This document shows, piece by piece, positions 16,532-23,181 of a stretch of DNA of 64,000 nucleotides. The stretch comes from Pseudomonadota bacterium. Its GTDB lineage: Bacteria; Pseudomonadota; Gammaproteobacteria; Burkholderiales; Burkholderiaceae_E. The DNA lies in assembly GCA_023388075.1 (NCBI GenBank), contig JAEWGX010000041.1, forward strand, positions 1 to 64,000, written 5' to 3'. The stretch's first letter is position 1. Every line of letters begins with the position of its first letter. A model generated the notes under the pieces. The model made no database searches and was not told the origin of the DNA. It saw only the letters and a program-made list of their open reading frames with translations. The position numbers and the translations under genes were made by a program.

Positions 16532-17194
16532 TCAAACCTTAATGTCGAGAGAGGAGGCGAGGCTCTTAAGTGCTCCTTGCACCGCGAGCAGCTCGTCGTC
16601 AGGGATATCAGTTTGGAAGCCGTGGGCAGCGATCGCCTTGGCCTCCGACTTAGTAAAGCCCAGCTCGCGCAGTGCCGTCTCCAACTCGCGCAGGGTCGTC
16701 GGCTTCCCCCCAAGCGACTTGACGGAAACGACTCGGGCGTTCTGGTTCGCCGGCAGAGCAACAAGGGAAACCTCGTGCAAGGCCACCGACTTCAGCACCC
16801 GGGTTCTGCCTTCGTAGGACGCGCCGTCCCGATCGACCCGAAAGCCAATCGACAGACCGGTGACGTCGCCGGCGCGCAAGTGCTCGTACGCCTCTCGGCC
16901 GCGGGTGGTCTTTAGGTTCAGCTTACCTGTAGCGAGGAGGCCCCTGCTGTCTTCCGACATTTGGGTCCACCGGCCAACCGGCTCGCTGGCTTCGTGCGAC
17001 CACAGCATCGCCGGCATAGTGCCGCGTTTGCCGTGGTCTCCCAGGCTCTTGATGAACGCACCCGGGGCAATCAAGTCCCCGTAGGAGTCGGGTTCGCCGC
17101 CGAAGGTCGAGGCATAGCCGGCCAAGAAACCTGAGTCGTCGAGCGCGCGGGTTTCAAAGCCGGCAGGCGCAGAGAAGCGAAGGATGTCGTTCAT
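16532..17194 (-). CDS. HK97-family prohead protease (S78)
   Basis: 220 residues. N-terminal FLAGYASTFGGEPDSYGDLI, catalytic His in MLWSHEASEPVGRW near residue 66, and catalytic Ser in DVTGLSIGFRVDRDG near residue 115 are the family marks. It should cleave the capsid scaffold domain and then itself during maturation. The C-terminal 60 residues are a helical extension (LRELETALRELGFTKSEAKA). It directly precedes the capsid gene, the standard pairing. Confidence 0.93.
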   Translation of the reverse strand: MNDILRFSAPAGFETRALDDSGFLAGYASTFGGEPDSYGDLIAPGAFIKSLGDHGKRGTMPAMLWSHEASEPVGRWTQMSEDSRGLLATGKLNLKTTRGREAYEHLRAGDVTGLSIGFRVDRDGASYEGRTRVLKSVALHEVSLVALPANQNARVVSVKSLGGKPTTLRELETALRELGFTKSEAKAIAAHGFQTDIPDDELLAVQGALKSLASSLDIKV

Positions 17195-17333
17195 GCGGGA
17201 AACCTAAAGGCGACCGAGGTCATTCCAGCGCGTTGCTGGATCTTTGCCTTTTCGGTCGTGCATCCCGCCCGACAGAGGAAGGTGCGCGTCGTCATCCCGA
17301 CGACGCGACACCCACATTGTCGCATTTCTGCAG

Positions 17334-17621
17334 TCAATGTTCAACACGTTTCGCCGGGGGCGTAATGCCGATCTCGCGCAGGACATGCGTCACCTCGCCA
17401 TCTCCACCGATGGCTATCGCCATCAACTTCCCGCTGCTGGTTAGAACGTTCCAGTCGAGAACGATCTTGTAATCAGGCGTGGCATCCATGACCCGGACGA
17501 CGTCTTGGCGGTGGTGGGCTTGTACAAGCGGCTGGATCAACAGCAGCCCCTTGGCGGCGGCGACGATCGAATCGACCAGCTCGGCTTCGGTCTGGGCAGC
17601 GGTGGGGGTTTGTGTAGTCAT
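17334..17621 (-). CDS. Small unknown satellite protein
   Basis: 95 residues, soluble, with AAKGLLLIQPLVQAHHRQDV and YKIVLDWNVLTSSGKLMAIA. Its ATG overlaps the stop of the preceding small gene as ATGA, so the two are coupled. It lies between the replication block and the protease-capsid pair, where satellites often carry regulators that redirect helper morphogenesis, but nothing in the sequence proves such a role. Confidence 0.6.
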   Translation of the reverse strand: MTTQTPTAAQTEAELVDSIVAAAKGLLLIQPLVQAHHRQDVVRVMDATPDYKIVLDWNVLTSSGKLMAIAIGGDGEVTHVLREIGITPPAKRVEH

Positions 17622-17878
17622 TGGGAAGCTCCAGTCGGGTTGCCAGCAGCCGGCTGGCGCGGTTTAGCAATCTCGCGGGCAACGCCCTCAACCGACATGC
17701 CGTCGGCCAGCAGACGGGCCGCCAAAGCCCTCAGGACGGCTCTGTGGGCGGTGTAGGCGTCCTGGCCGTACCGGTGGGCCGTCTTGTTGATCAGCGTCGC
17801 CAGAAGGCTCGGGATGGCCGTCTCGCGCGGGCGCGCAGGCCCGCGCACACAACGGTTAGGTTCAATGGGTCGTTTCAT
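17618..17878 (-). CDS. Small basic unknown satellite protein
   Basis: 86 residues, strongly basic N-terminus (MKRPIEPNRCVRGPARPRET), then a helical stretch LINKTAHRYGQDAYTAHRAV and GMSVEGVAREIAKP. It could bind nucleic acid by its charge, but no known domain is recognised. It is coupled to the next gene through ATGA. Upstream is the 287-base GGGACA-rich intergenic region. Confidence 0.55.
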   Translation of the reverse strand: MKRPIEPNRCVRGPARPRETAIPSLLATLINKTAHRYGQDAYTAHRAVLRALAARLLADGMSVEGVAREIAKPRQPAAGNPTGASQ

Positions 17879-18040
17879 GGTCGGTTTCTACGAAGTGCGA
17901 TGGAAGCGAAGCCGGCGGGTGGTCTCCGCCCTATTGGCCTGGAGATGCGATAGCCCCTGGGGCCTGATCTGTGGTTGTGGGGACGGAGAGCAGTGGCCGG
18001 TCTCCGGCACAAACGACCCAGAGGCTAGATGGCCCCTTGG

Positions 18041-18160
18041 GGGACATCGGGACGCGACGGGACATCCGGGGGACATGTCCCACACGGACATGGCAGGCAG
18101 TAGGGGGACGGGACGGGACACCACCCTATAGGGGTGTCCCGTGTCCTGCTGTCCTGTCCC
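18041..18160. repeat. GGGACA/TGTCCC iteron-like cluster
   Basis: Seven exact hexamers in 120 bases: GGGACA at 18041, 18059, 18070 and 18115, TGTCCC at 18076, 18135 and 18155. Near copies begin at 18085, 18105, 18110, 18142 and 18150. The pair at 18070-18081 forms the perfect palindrome GGGACATGTCCC. The cluster lies immediately after the helicase gene. It looks like a replication origin or initiator-binding array; function is inferred. Confidence 0.6.
18114..18141. terminator. Strong hairpin after the helicase gene
   Basis: CGGGACACC (18114-18122) and GGTGTCCCG (18133-18141) form a perfect nine-pair stem with a ten-base loop, 25 bases after the helicase stop. There is no clear T-run. It may be a terminator or a structured part of the iteron region. 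Confidence 0.45.
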
Positions 18161-18165
18161 GACGG

Positions 18166-19293
18166 TTAGTAGAGCCACGCTTTGTCTCCGTAGACGCCAA
18201 GCCGGCGCAGCTTGACCAGCTTGTCGACACCGCGTTGAAACGCCTTCTTGCTGTTGCCCATCTCCTTGGTGTCGTGCTTGTCCACGCCCCTTAGTTGGCG
18301 GAACCGCTCTCGCCAGGAGCCCACGGACACCATCGGCAATCCGGCCGGGTGGAGGGATGACGCAGCAGTCCGGTCGGTTGTATCAGCGCAAAGGTCTTGG
18401 ATGGCCCGCAGGGCGATCTGGTCGGAGTCGGACAGCCTCGCGCCTAAGGCCGCCGCGACGGCATCTGTCGGAACCACCACGCAGGAGGTGCAGCGCTCGT
18501 CCGGTTCCGCATCCGGGTCGAAGTCGCTCATCGGACCCAGATCCACGGGCTGAAGGCGGAAGGTCATTAGCACCTCGCCGTCCTCGCCATCGCGCACCTT
18601 CTCGGCAGTGATCGTCCTGATGTCGCCGTCGCGCTTGACGCTGATCTCGGCGTCGGTTGCGCCCTTGAGGGACGAATGCCCACGGCTGCCCCTGGTCTCA
18701 TCCTTGCCGCAGTGGTGGACGAACATGACAGCGCAGGCGAACTCGTCCTCGATGGCCTTGGCGGCAGCGATCACGATGCCCATATCCTGGGAGGAGTTCT
18801 CGTCGCCACCAGGCATGACGCGGTTCAACGTATCGACCACCACCATGGCGATGCCGCCGGTCTCCAGCGCCAGGACCGACAAGGATGCGAGGAGCGGCTG
18901 TAGGTCCGCCCCAGGGTCGAGCAGGTTGACGGCCAAAGGCAGTACGCGGAGGGTTGGCAAGTCCTCCAGTCCGTGATGCTCAAGGTAGGCGCTCAGCCGG
19001 TTGCCGAGCTGGCCCTCCGCCGCGATGTAGACGACGGTCCCGGGTTTCGTCCGGCGCCCGGCCCATGGAATCCCCCGGCAGATGGCCGCCACCAGGTCGA
19101 TGGCCGCGAACGTCTTGCCGGAACCTGGCGGCCCCCATAGGACGATGAATCCGCGACCGGGGATCACGCGCAGGACGCGCCAGACTGGAGACTGACCACC
19201 TAGGTCTCCGACCTTCAGGAACTTGAACCGCGCAGTCATGCCGTCCAATGCTTCCTGCCCTCGGAGCAGCGCCGCTTCATCAGCCCTGTCCAC
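18166..19293 (-). CDS. RepA-like replicative helicase (AAA_25/RecA-fold ATPase)
   Basis: About 375 residues. Walker A is GPPGSGKT near residues 54-61, Walker B is MVVVDTLNR near 149, and HHCGKDETRGSRGHSSLKGA near 200 is the motif of RSF1010 RepA-like hexameric helicases and phage AAA_25 proteins. The C-terminal part (KKAFQRGVDKLVKLRRLG) looks like a winged-helix domain. A GTG at 19293 with GAGGTGG upstream overlaps the primase-like gene by 14 bases; an ATG at 19239 is the conservative alternative. It would unwind the satellite origin, perhaps the adjacent iteron cluster. Confidence 0.85.
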   Translation of the reverse strand: MDRADEAALLRGQEALDGMTARFKFLKVGDLGGQSPVWRVLRVIPGRGFIVLWGPPGSGKTFAAIDLVAAICRGIPWAGRRTKPGTVVYIAAEGQLGNRLSAYLEHHGLEDLPTLRVLPLAVNLLDPGADLQPLLASLSVLALETGGIAMVVVDTLNRVMPGGDENSSQDMGIVIAAAKAIEDEFACAVMFVHHCGKDETRGSRGHSSLKGATDAEISVKRDGDIRTITAEKVRDGEDGEVLMTFRLQPVDLGPMSDFDPDAEPDERCTSCVVVPTDAVAAALGARLSDSDQIALRAIQDLCADTTDRTAASSLHPAGLPMVSVGSWRERFRQLRGVDKHDTKEMGNSKKAFQRGVDKLVKLRRLGVYGDKAWLY

Positions 19294-19702
19294 TGGCCAC
19301 CTCGAAAGCGTTTTGAAGGCGCGTAGCAGCCTGCCAGAGGCGCGCACGGTTGTCGTCCGATAAGGCGATGCCCTTGGCCAGGTTCGACGCGCTGGTGGCC
19401 GCTACAAGGGCTTCCGTAGCGCAGGCGCGCAGGACGTCCATGGCGGGAAACGGCCGGCCCTCCTGCGGAGCGTGAAACGCGGCGGCGTCCGGGAACAGCG
19501 TCCACATCGGCATCCCGATCGCCAGCATGACGTCGACGGTCGGACAGCCTCCGAAGTCGTGCAGCAGGATTCGACCGTCGGGCAGTTCGCGTATGGCCAG
19601 CGACGGCCGCTTGTCTTCGTGTGCCGGGCATCGCGCCATCCAGCGATCATTGGCCGTGCGCTTGACGCCTTCGAGTTTGGCCAGGATGTTCTCCACGCTC
19701 AC
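19280..19702 (-). CDS. Primase-type zinc-finger protein without catalytic domain
   Basis: 140 residues from a GTG at 19702 whose GTGA overlaps the previous stop. Residues 1-60 match a DnaG/P4-type CHC2 zinc finger: RCPAHEDKRPSLAI with Cys25 and His28, then LLHDFGGC with His48 and Cys53. In family proteins a TOPRIM or AEP catalytic domain follows; here the chain ends after a short helical tail (ALSDDNRARLWQAATRL). It is therefore a stand-alone primer-site recognition module, or the catalytic part has been lost. It is followed by the helicase. Confidence 0.75.
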   Translation of the reverse strand: MSVENILAKLEGVKRTANDRWMARCPAHEDKRPSLAIRELPDGRILLHDFGGCPTVDVMLAIGMPMWTLFPDAAAFHAPQEGRPFPAMDVLRACATEALVAATSASNLAKGIALSDDNRARLWQAATRLQNAFEVASGQG

Positions 19703-19971
19703 CGCGTCACCCCCGCCAGGTCGAGCACGACCGGCAGAACCGCTGCGCCACCGCACGCATTGGCCAATTCCTGACTGCGGGCGATCGCGTCGAGCCGTAG
19801 GTGCCAGACCAGGCACTTGCGGCAGACGCCCTGCAATCGGTCGGTCGGCGCACCGCAGCCCACGCATCGCATCACCGGCCGTTGCGGTAGAATGTCATCC
19901 TGCTGATCTACTTCCCCTGCGGCCCGGTTGTGTGCCACCACACCGGCGCCGCCCCCTCTAGGCCCGTGCAT
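19699..19971 (-). CDS. Small zinc-ribbon protein
   Basis: 90 residues with two CxxC knuckles (Cys36, Cys39, Cys50, Cys53) in RCVGCGAPTDRLQGVCRKC. The ATG at 19971 is chosen for its GGAGG site six bases upstream; an ATG at 19872 starting at the zinc ribbon is the alternative. It overlaps both neighbours. Small zinc-ribbon proteins are frequent in phage and satellite replication or regulation operons; the role here is unknown. Confidence 0.6.
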   Translation of the reverse strand: MHGPRGGGAGVVAHNRAAGEVDQQDDILPQRPVMRCVGCGAPTDRLQGVCRKCLVWHLRLDAIARSQELANACGGAAVLPVVLDLAGVTR

Positions 19972-20173
19972 CGCGAGCCTCCAGCAACTTGCGAATTACC
20001 CGGCCGAATCCCAGCAGCCTGGGCGTCGGCGGGACCAAGTACCCGTCCTCGGCCAACAGGTTGGTGATCGCCCGGGCGACGGCGTCCGGGTCACCGTACT
20101 TCAACGTGTCGGCTTGGTGTGCGCGGCGCTCGCCGTCTAGGTGCTCGGCCACCTCGTCGAGGAAGGGCGTCAT
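19958..20173 (-). CDS. Small unknown protein after AlpA
   Basis: 71 residues, mainly helical (FLDEVAEHLDGERRAHQADT, then AVARAITNLLAEDGYLVPP). It has AGGAGG eight bases upstream, and its ATG shares a base with the AlpA-like stop (TAATG), so it is translated as part of the early operon. No family is recognised. Confidence 0.6.
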   Translation of the reverse strand: MTPFLDEVAEHLDGERRAHQADTLKYGDPDAVARAITNLLAEDGYLVPPTPRLLGFGRVIRKLLEARDARA

Positions 20174-20388
20174 TACGCCGCCTCCTGGGCGAGGCCTGCA
20201 ACGAACCGGCGAAGCTCCTCGTCGGTAACCATCGTCCGGTCGAAAACCTTGACCGGCTGCAGCTTGCCTTCTTTGAAGAGTTTGTAGATCGAGGTACGCC
20301 CGAGATTTCCGAGCAGACGACCTACAGTTTCGACGTCATAAAGCAAAGAGGAACTGTCACCGCCCCCTGCCTTGTGCTCACCGTTCAT
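20173..20388 (-). CDS. AlpA-like excisionase/regulator
   Basis: 71 residues with one MerR/excisionase-type helix-turn-helix: LYDVETVGRLLGNLGRTSIY then KLFKEGKLQPVKVF and TDEELRRFVAGL. Such proteins activate satellite operons and act as recombination directionality factors. It is the first gene of the replication operon and has GAGGAAAGGG upstream of the ATG at 20388. An eight-base inverted repeat lies in the region just upstream. Confidence 0.8.
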   Translation of the reverse strand: MNGEHKAGGGDSSSLLYDVETVGRLLGNLGRTSIYKLFKEGKLQPVKVFDRTMVTDEELRRFVAGLAQEAA

Positions 20389-20407
20389 TCCCTTTCCTCA
20401 CTCACAT

Positions 20408-20455
20408 GAACAGATGCGGATGCGCCTGTCTTCTCATGTAAGCGAGTATCTGTTC
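20408..20455. promoter_or_regulatory. Inverted repeat upstream of the AlpA-like gene
   Basis: GAACAGAT (20408-20415) and ATCTGTTC (20448-20455) form an inverted repeat centred about 43 bases before the AlpA-like start. This spacing suits an operator for the early operon, possibly bound by the AlpA-like protein or by a helper-phage factor. Confidence 0.45.
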
Positions 20456-20489
20456 TGCGTCCTTAGAAGAAAGAGGGGCAGCAGAGAGG

Positions 20490-20512
20490 AAAAACAGTGG
20501 GGCTCGCGCCCC
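20490..20512 (-). terminator. Rho-independent terminator
   Basis: Read on the minus strand: stem GGGGC/GCCCC (20499-20512) with a four-base loop, then ACTG and a run of five T (complement of 20490-20494). It starts one base after the stop codon of the unknown gene at 20513, so it separates that gene from the AlpA operon. Confidence 0.75.
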
Positions 20513-21082
20513 CTACGAGCCCTTGAGGTGAGCTAGTAGGTTCTTGATAGGCCGGTCGGGGTCGTCCAACCCTGCAGCATCAAAGCAGACCAACAGGATG
20601 CGCCGGAACCTAGAGGCATCCGCCTTTGAGACCTTGATGCCTATTGCCTCGCACATGTCAGCCACTGTCGCGGCGAGCAGGAGCGGTCCAAGGGCGCGCC
20701 GCTGAACGACGTCATCCATCTCTGCCTCACACCGCATAGCGAGAAGTTGCAGATGCAGCGGTAGGCTTTCTGGCATGAACCGGGTTGCAGAGTCAACGTG
20801 CGGATCGTCCGCCGTCCTTCGGAGCAAGTCCGCCAATTCTTCGGCCCGCTGACGGATGCCAGCCAGCGCGTCCTTTGAGTCCCTTCCGACGCGGTCATCG
20901 GCGCCAGCCTTCATGACGCGCAGGGCGGTTAGGCAGCGGTCGGCAAGCTCGTCAACTCGATCGGCAGGTATTCCGCGCCGCACCAACTCCGCGCGCTGTT
21001 CGAACGTGAACTCGAAGGAAACGCCCAGGTCGCCTGACCAGCCGGCATGGGCAGGAGCTGATCGGATCGAACCAGACCTCAT
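20513..21082 (-). CDS. Unknown helical satellite protein
   Basis: 189 residues, almost entirely helical by composition (FEQRAELVRRGIPADRVDEL, RQRAEELADLLRRTADD, MCEAIGIKVSKADASRFRRI). The N-terminal 20 residues may be an over-extended start. No family is recognised. It is its own transcription unit, ending at a rho-independent terminator and lying between the integrase side and the AlpA operon. A regulatory or DNA-binding role is possible but not shown. Confidence 0.6.
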   Translation of the reverse strand: MRSGSIRSAPAHAGWSGDLGVSFEFTFEQRAELVRRGIPADRVDELADRCLTALRVMKAGADDRVGRDSKDALAGIRQRAEELADLLRRTADDPHVDSATRFMPESLPLHLQLLAMRCEAEMDDVVQRRALGPLLLAATVADMCEAIGIKVSKADASRFRRILLVCFDAAGLDDPDRPIKNLLAHLKGS

Positions 21083-21142
21083 CCCGCCACTCCCATACCC
21101 TTTCGGTCCCGATCGGCCTTTGCGCCGTTGATCGCGCCAGCT

Positions 21143-21463
21143 CTACTGCGAGCCATCGTGGCGCGCGGGACAAGAAGATTGATTGCCGAGCTTCGACAAG
21201 AAGTTGCAGATTGACGGGGGGATATGGTTCCACAACTCTTGCCAGCGATCAGGCTCCCGTTTCGGCGCAATGTCAGACCAATTCAGTCTGCGAACCTCCC
21301 CTTCTGCACTAGTCGTACTCGGCATGGAATACTTGTATACCGCCAGGGCGAAGATTGCCCCTAGCCATAGCAAAACAAGCAACAGCCCAAGTCTGATCCC
21401 GCGCCTCGGACCGCGCTGATGCTCCTTCACGCCAGAAGCGGGCTGGTTCGGCTCAATCGCCAT
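21143..21463 (-). CDS. Small single-pass membrane protein
   Basis: 106 residues with one strong membrane segment (LGLLLVLLWLGAIFALAVY, about 25-43) after a basic cytoplasmic stretch, then a hydrophilic tail containing WQELWNHIPPSI. No known domain. It lies between the integrase and the unknown helical gene; a role in superinfection exclusion or toxin action would be conjecture. Confidence 0.5.
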   Translation of the reverse strand: MAIEPNQPASGVKEHQRGPRRGIRLGLLLVLLWLGAIFALAVYKYSMPSTTSAEGEVRRLNWSDIAPKREPDRWQELWNHIPPSICNFLSKLGNQSSCPARHDGSQ

Positions 21464-21504
21464 TGGCCCATTATGACGAATTGCTCAGAGGGCGACAAAG
21501 CTCC

Positions 21505-22713
21505 TTAGAGAGCCAGGAGTGCCAACCCCTCCTGTGCTTGGTCCTGCAGCAGTCGACCATAGTGCTTTTCGATCATCGCAACGCTCGTTCCGCTCAGCTG
21601 CGCGACCGTGAGCGTCGGTACCCCATGCTTCACGACCAGATCAGTGATGACGCTATGCCGTAGGGCATAGGCCGTAATGTCGGCCGGCAGCTTAGCGGCG
21701 ATCACGGCATCCTTAACTGGCCCTTTCCACGCGTCCTTGTCCCAGGACTTTCCGTCCGCCCGGGTGAAGATCGACGCGGTCGGAAGCTTGTCCTTCGTCT
21801 GCGCGGCAAAGAAGGCTGCGGTCGCCGGAGGCAGGACGACCGTCCGCTCCCTACCCACCTTGTCCTTGCCGATCACCAGCGCGCTGAATCGCTTGTTATA
21901 GTCCTTCGCCCGGAGGCCCGCCACAGCCCCAGGCCGGAGCGGCAGGAGCGACATGGCCTTGAGGAACAGCGAGACATCCGGAGCCGCCTTACCGATGAGC
22001 CTCCGACGCTCTGCCGGAGTCAGGTACACATCCCGCCTGCCGTCTGCATTCTGGATCGACCGGAGCTTGCCCCGCCAGGCCGCATCGTCGGTTGCCTCGC
22101 CGTTCTCCAGAGCGAGATTGAGAGCGGCGCGAAAGGCTGTCATGTCACGGTTGATGGACGAGTCGGTGCGGGGCCTTGTGCCCTTTTGTGTCCTGTCCTG
22201 GGGGATCACAGGGGCCTTCCTAAGGCTCGACACCCATGCGTCTATCGCCTTGGGGGTTAGTCGCATCAATTCCGTGTCGGCCAGCTTGCGGCTGGAGTAG
22301 ACCCACCGCTTAAACCGCCCTTCCGCGTCCTTGGCGGGCTTCTCGCCTTTCTTCTCTCGGAGCTGCTCCACATACGCTTCGCATGCGCCACGGACCGTCT
22401 GAGGCTTGCTGGTGCCTCCTTTATCCATGTGCCGAAACCACTCCTCTGCGGCCGCCCGCGCGGCGTCGAAGTGATCCGAGGGGGGGCGATCGCTGAATCC
22501 GCCAAGGCTGTGTGTAACCTCCTTCCCGTCTTGCGGAATGTAGATGGCCTTCCAGGTGCCCGGCGCGGTCGGACTGGTCTTCTGGAAGGCTAGATAGCAC
22601 CCTTTGCGAATCCGATGGCGATGCGGAGCATGGCGGGCCGGCGCCTCCGCCCTCGCCTTCACCGTAGTGATCGGCCAAATCTTTCGCTTCCTGCGGGCCT
22701 TTGCTGATTCCAT
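21505..22713 (-). CDS. int: Tyrosine-type site-specific integrase
   Basis: 402 residues from the ATG at 22713 (GGAGG eight bases upstream; a TTG ten codons earlier is less likely). The N-terminal arm- and core-binding domains are followed by the catalytic domain: Arg near 258 in LLPLRPGAVAGL, Arg near 351 in YALRHSVITDL, and nucleophile Tyr near 384 in MIEKHYGRLL. It integrates the element at the tRNA-Val 3' end. Its start lies about 120 bases from the right attachment repeat, and putative arm sites overlap its promoter region, suggesting autoregulation. Confidence 0.95.
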   Translation of the reverse strand: MESAKARRKRKIWPITTVKARAEAPARHAPHRHRIRKGCYLAFQKTSPTAPGTWKAIYIPQDGKEVTHSLGGFSDRPPSDHFDAARAAAEEWFRHMDKGGTSKPQTVRGACEAYVEQLREKKGEKPAKDAEGRFKRWVYSSRKLADTELMRLTPKAIDAWVSSLRKAPVIPQDRTQKGTRPRTDSSINRDMTAFRAALNLALENGEATDDAAWRGKLRSIQNADGRRDVYLTPAERRRLIGKAAPDVSLFLKAMSLLPLRPGAVAGLRAKDYNKRFSALVIGKDKVGRERTVVLPPATAAFFAAQTKDKLPTASIFTRADGKSWDKDAWKGPVKDAVIAAKLPADITAYALRHSVITDLVVKHGVPTLTVAQLSGTSVAMIEKHYGRLLQDQAQEGLALLAL

Positions 22714-22731
22714 CCAGTCTGCCTCCGGCCA

Positions 22732-22749
22732 ACTGTCGGACAACTGTCG
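22732..22749 (+). promoter_or_regulatory. Putative integrase arm sites, right end
   Basis: ACTGTCG at 22732-22738 and 22743-22749, spaced 11 bases, within AACTGTCGGA repeats. They match the pair at 11480-11497 and sit about 20 bases upstream of the integrase start, so bound integrase could also repress its own gene. Confidence 0.6.
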
Positions 22750-22758
22750 GAATCATAC

Positions 22759-22825
22759 GCGAACTTTGGCGAACCCGGAAGGGTGTTCTCCTAGGGAGAA
22801 AGCACGTCCGCGAACCCCTGCGAAC
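22759..22825 (+). promoter_or_regulatory. GCGAAC repeat pairs around a palindrome
   Basis: GCGAAC occurs at 22759, 22769, 22810 and 22820: two pairs, each spaced ten bases. Between them is TTCTCC-TAG-GGAGAA (22786-22800). The whole array lies between the arm sites and the attachment core. It could be the excisionase (AlpA-like) and host-factor region of attP; inferred. Confidence 0.5.
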
Positions 22826-22836
22826 CCCTATTCTCC

Positions 22837-22890
22837 GCCTTCACACGGCAGGGGTCGCAGGTTCGAACCCTGCACCGCCCACCAGAAGAA
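22837..22890 (+). repeat. Right attachment-site repeat (54 bases)
   Basis: Exact copy of 11375-11428, that is, the 3' half of tRNA-Val without its 5' half. It marks the right junction of the satellite. It does not encode a functional tRNA. Confidence 0.95.
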
Positions 22891-23181
22891 TCCCGGTTCA
22901 TGCGGCTCTTCAGGCACTTCGGCATCGTTCGGCCGGACTCAAGTGCAGGGATAGAAGACCGCCTCCGAGATACCCGTCCGCCGGCCACCTCGATCCATCG
23001 ATCACCGTCGTACAGCCCTGCGCCAGCCGCGACGCGTAGACGACCTGTTCGACCGGTAAACCCGATTCCTTCACCGCCTCTTGCTCGCCCGCCTCCGGGC
23101 ATCTCTAGAAGCGTCCTGCCTCCAGTGCAGACTGATCAGGCTTTCCGGCAGCGCGTCGATGCCGCTGCCCCACGCCCGAAC
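22891..23181. other. Right flank of satellite, no gene seen
   Basis: 291 bases between the attachment repeat and the GntR gene stop. The first 30 bases resemble the sequence after the left repeat. I see no gene, tRNA or further attachment copy. Confidence 0.5.

Larger units (their letters stand above)
11375..22890. mobile_element. Integrated capsid-encoding phage satellite in tRNA-Val
   Basis: Bounded by a perfect 54-base direct repeat of the tRNA-Val 3' half and its flank. Contents from right to left: tyrosine recombinase, AlpA-like regulator, replication block, iteron-like cluster, HK97 prohead protease and capsid, then cargo. All genes from the integrase to the capsid are on the minus strand. 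No portal, terminase, connector, tail or lysis gene is seen, so it is not a full prophage. At 11.5 kb it resembles P4-like or capsid-forming PICI satellites in organisation. A decayed prophage is the alternative, but the compact replication block argues against it. Confidence 0.85.

Noticed and set aside
18041..18160. CRISPR array
   Set aside because: The repeated units are hexamers in both orientations with irregular spacing; there are no regular repeats and spacers and no cas genes.
11375..22890. Complete prophage
   Set aside because: No tail, portal, terminase, holin or endolysin gene is recognisable, and the length is far below a functional tailed prophage.
22837..22890. Second tRNA-Val gene
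   Set aside because: Only the 3' half is present; there is no acceptor 5' strand or D arm, so it is an attachment-site copy.
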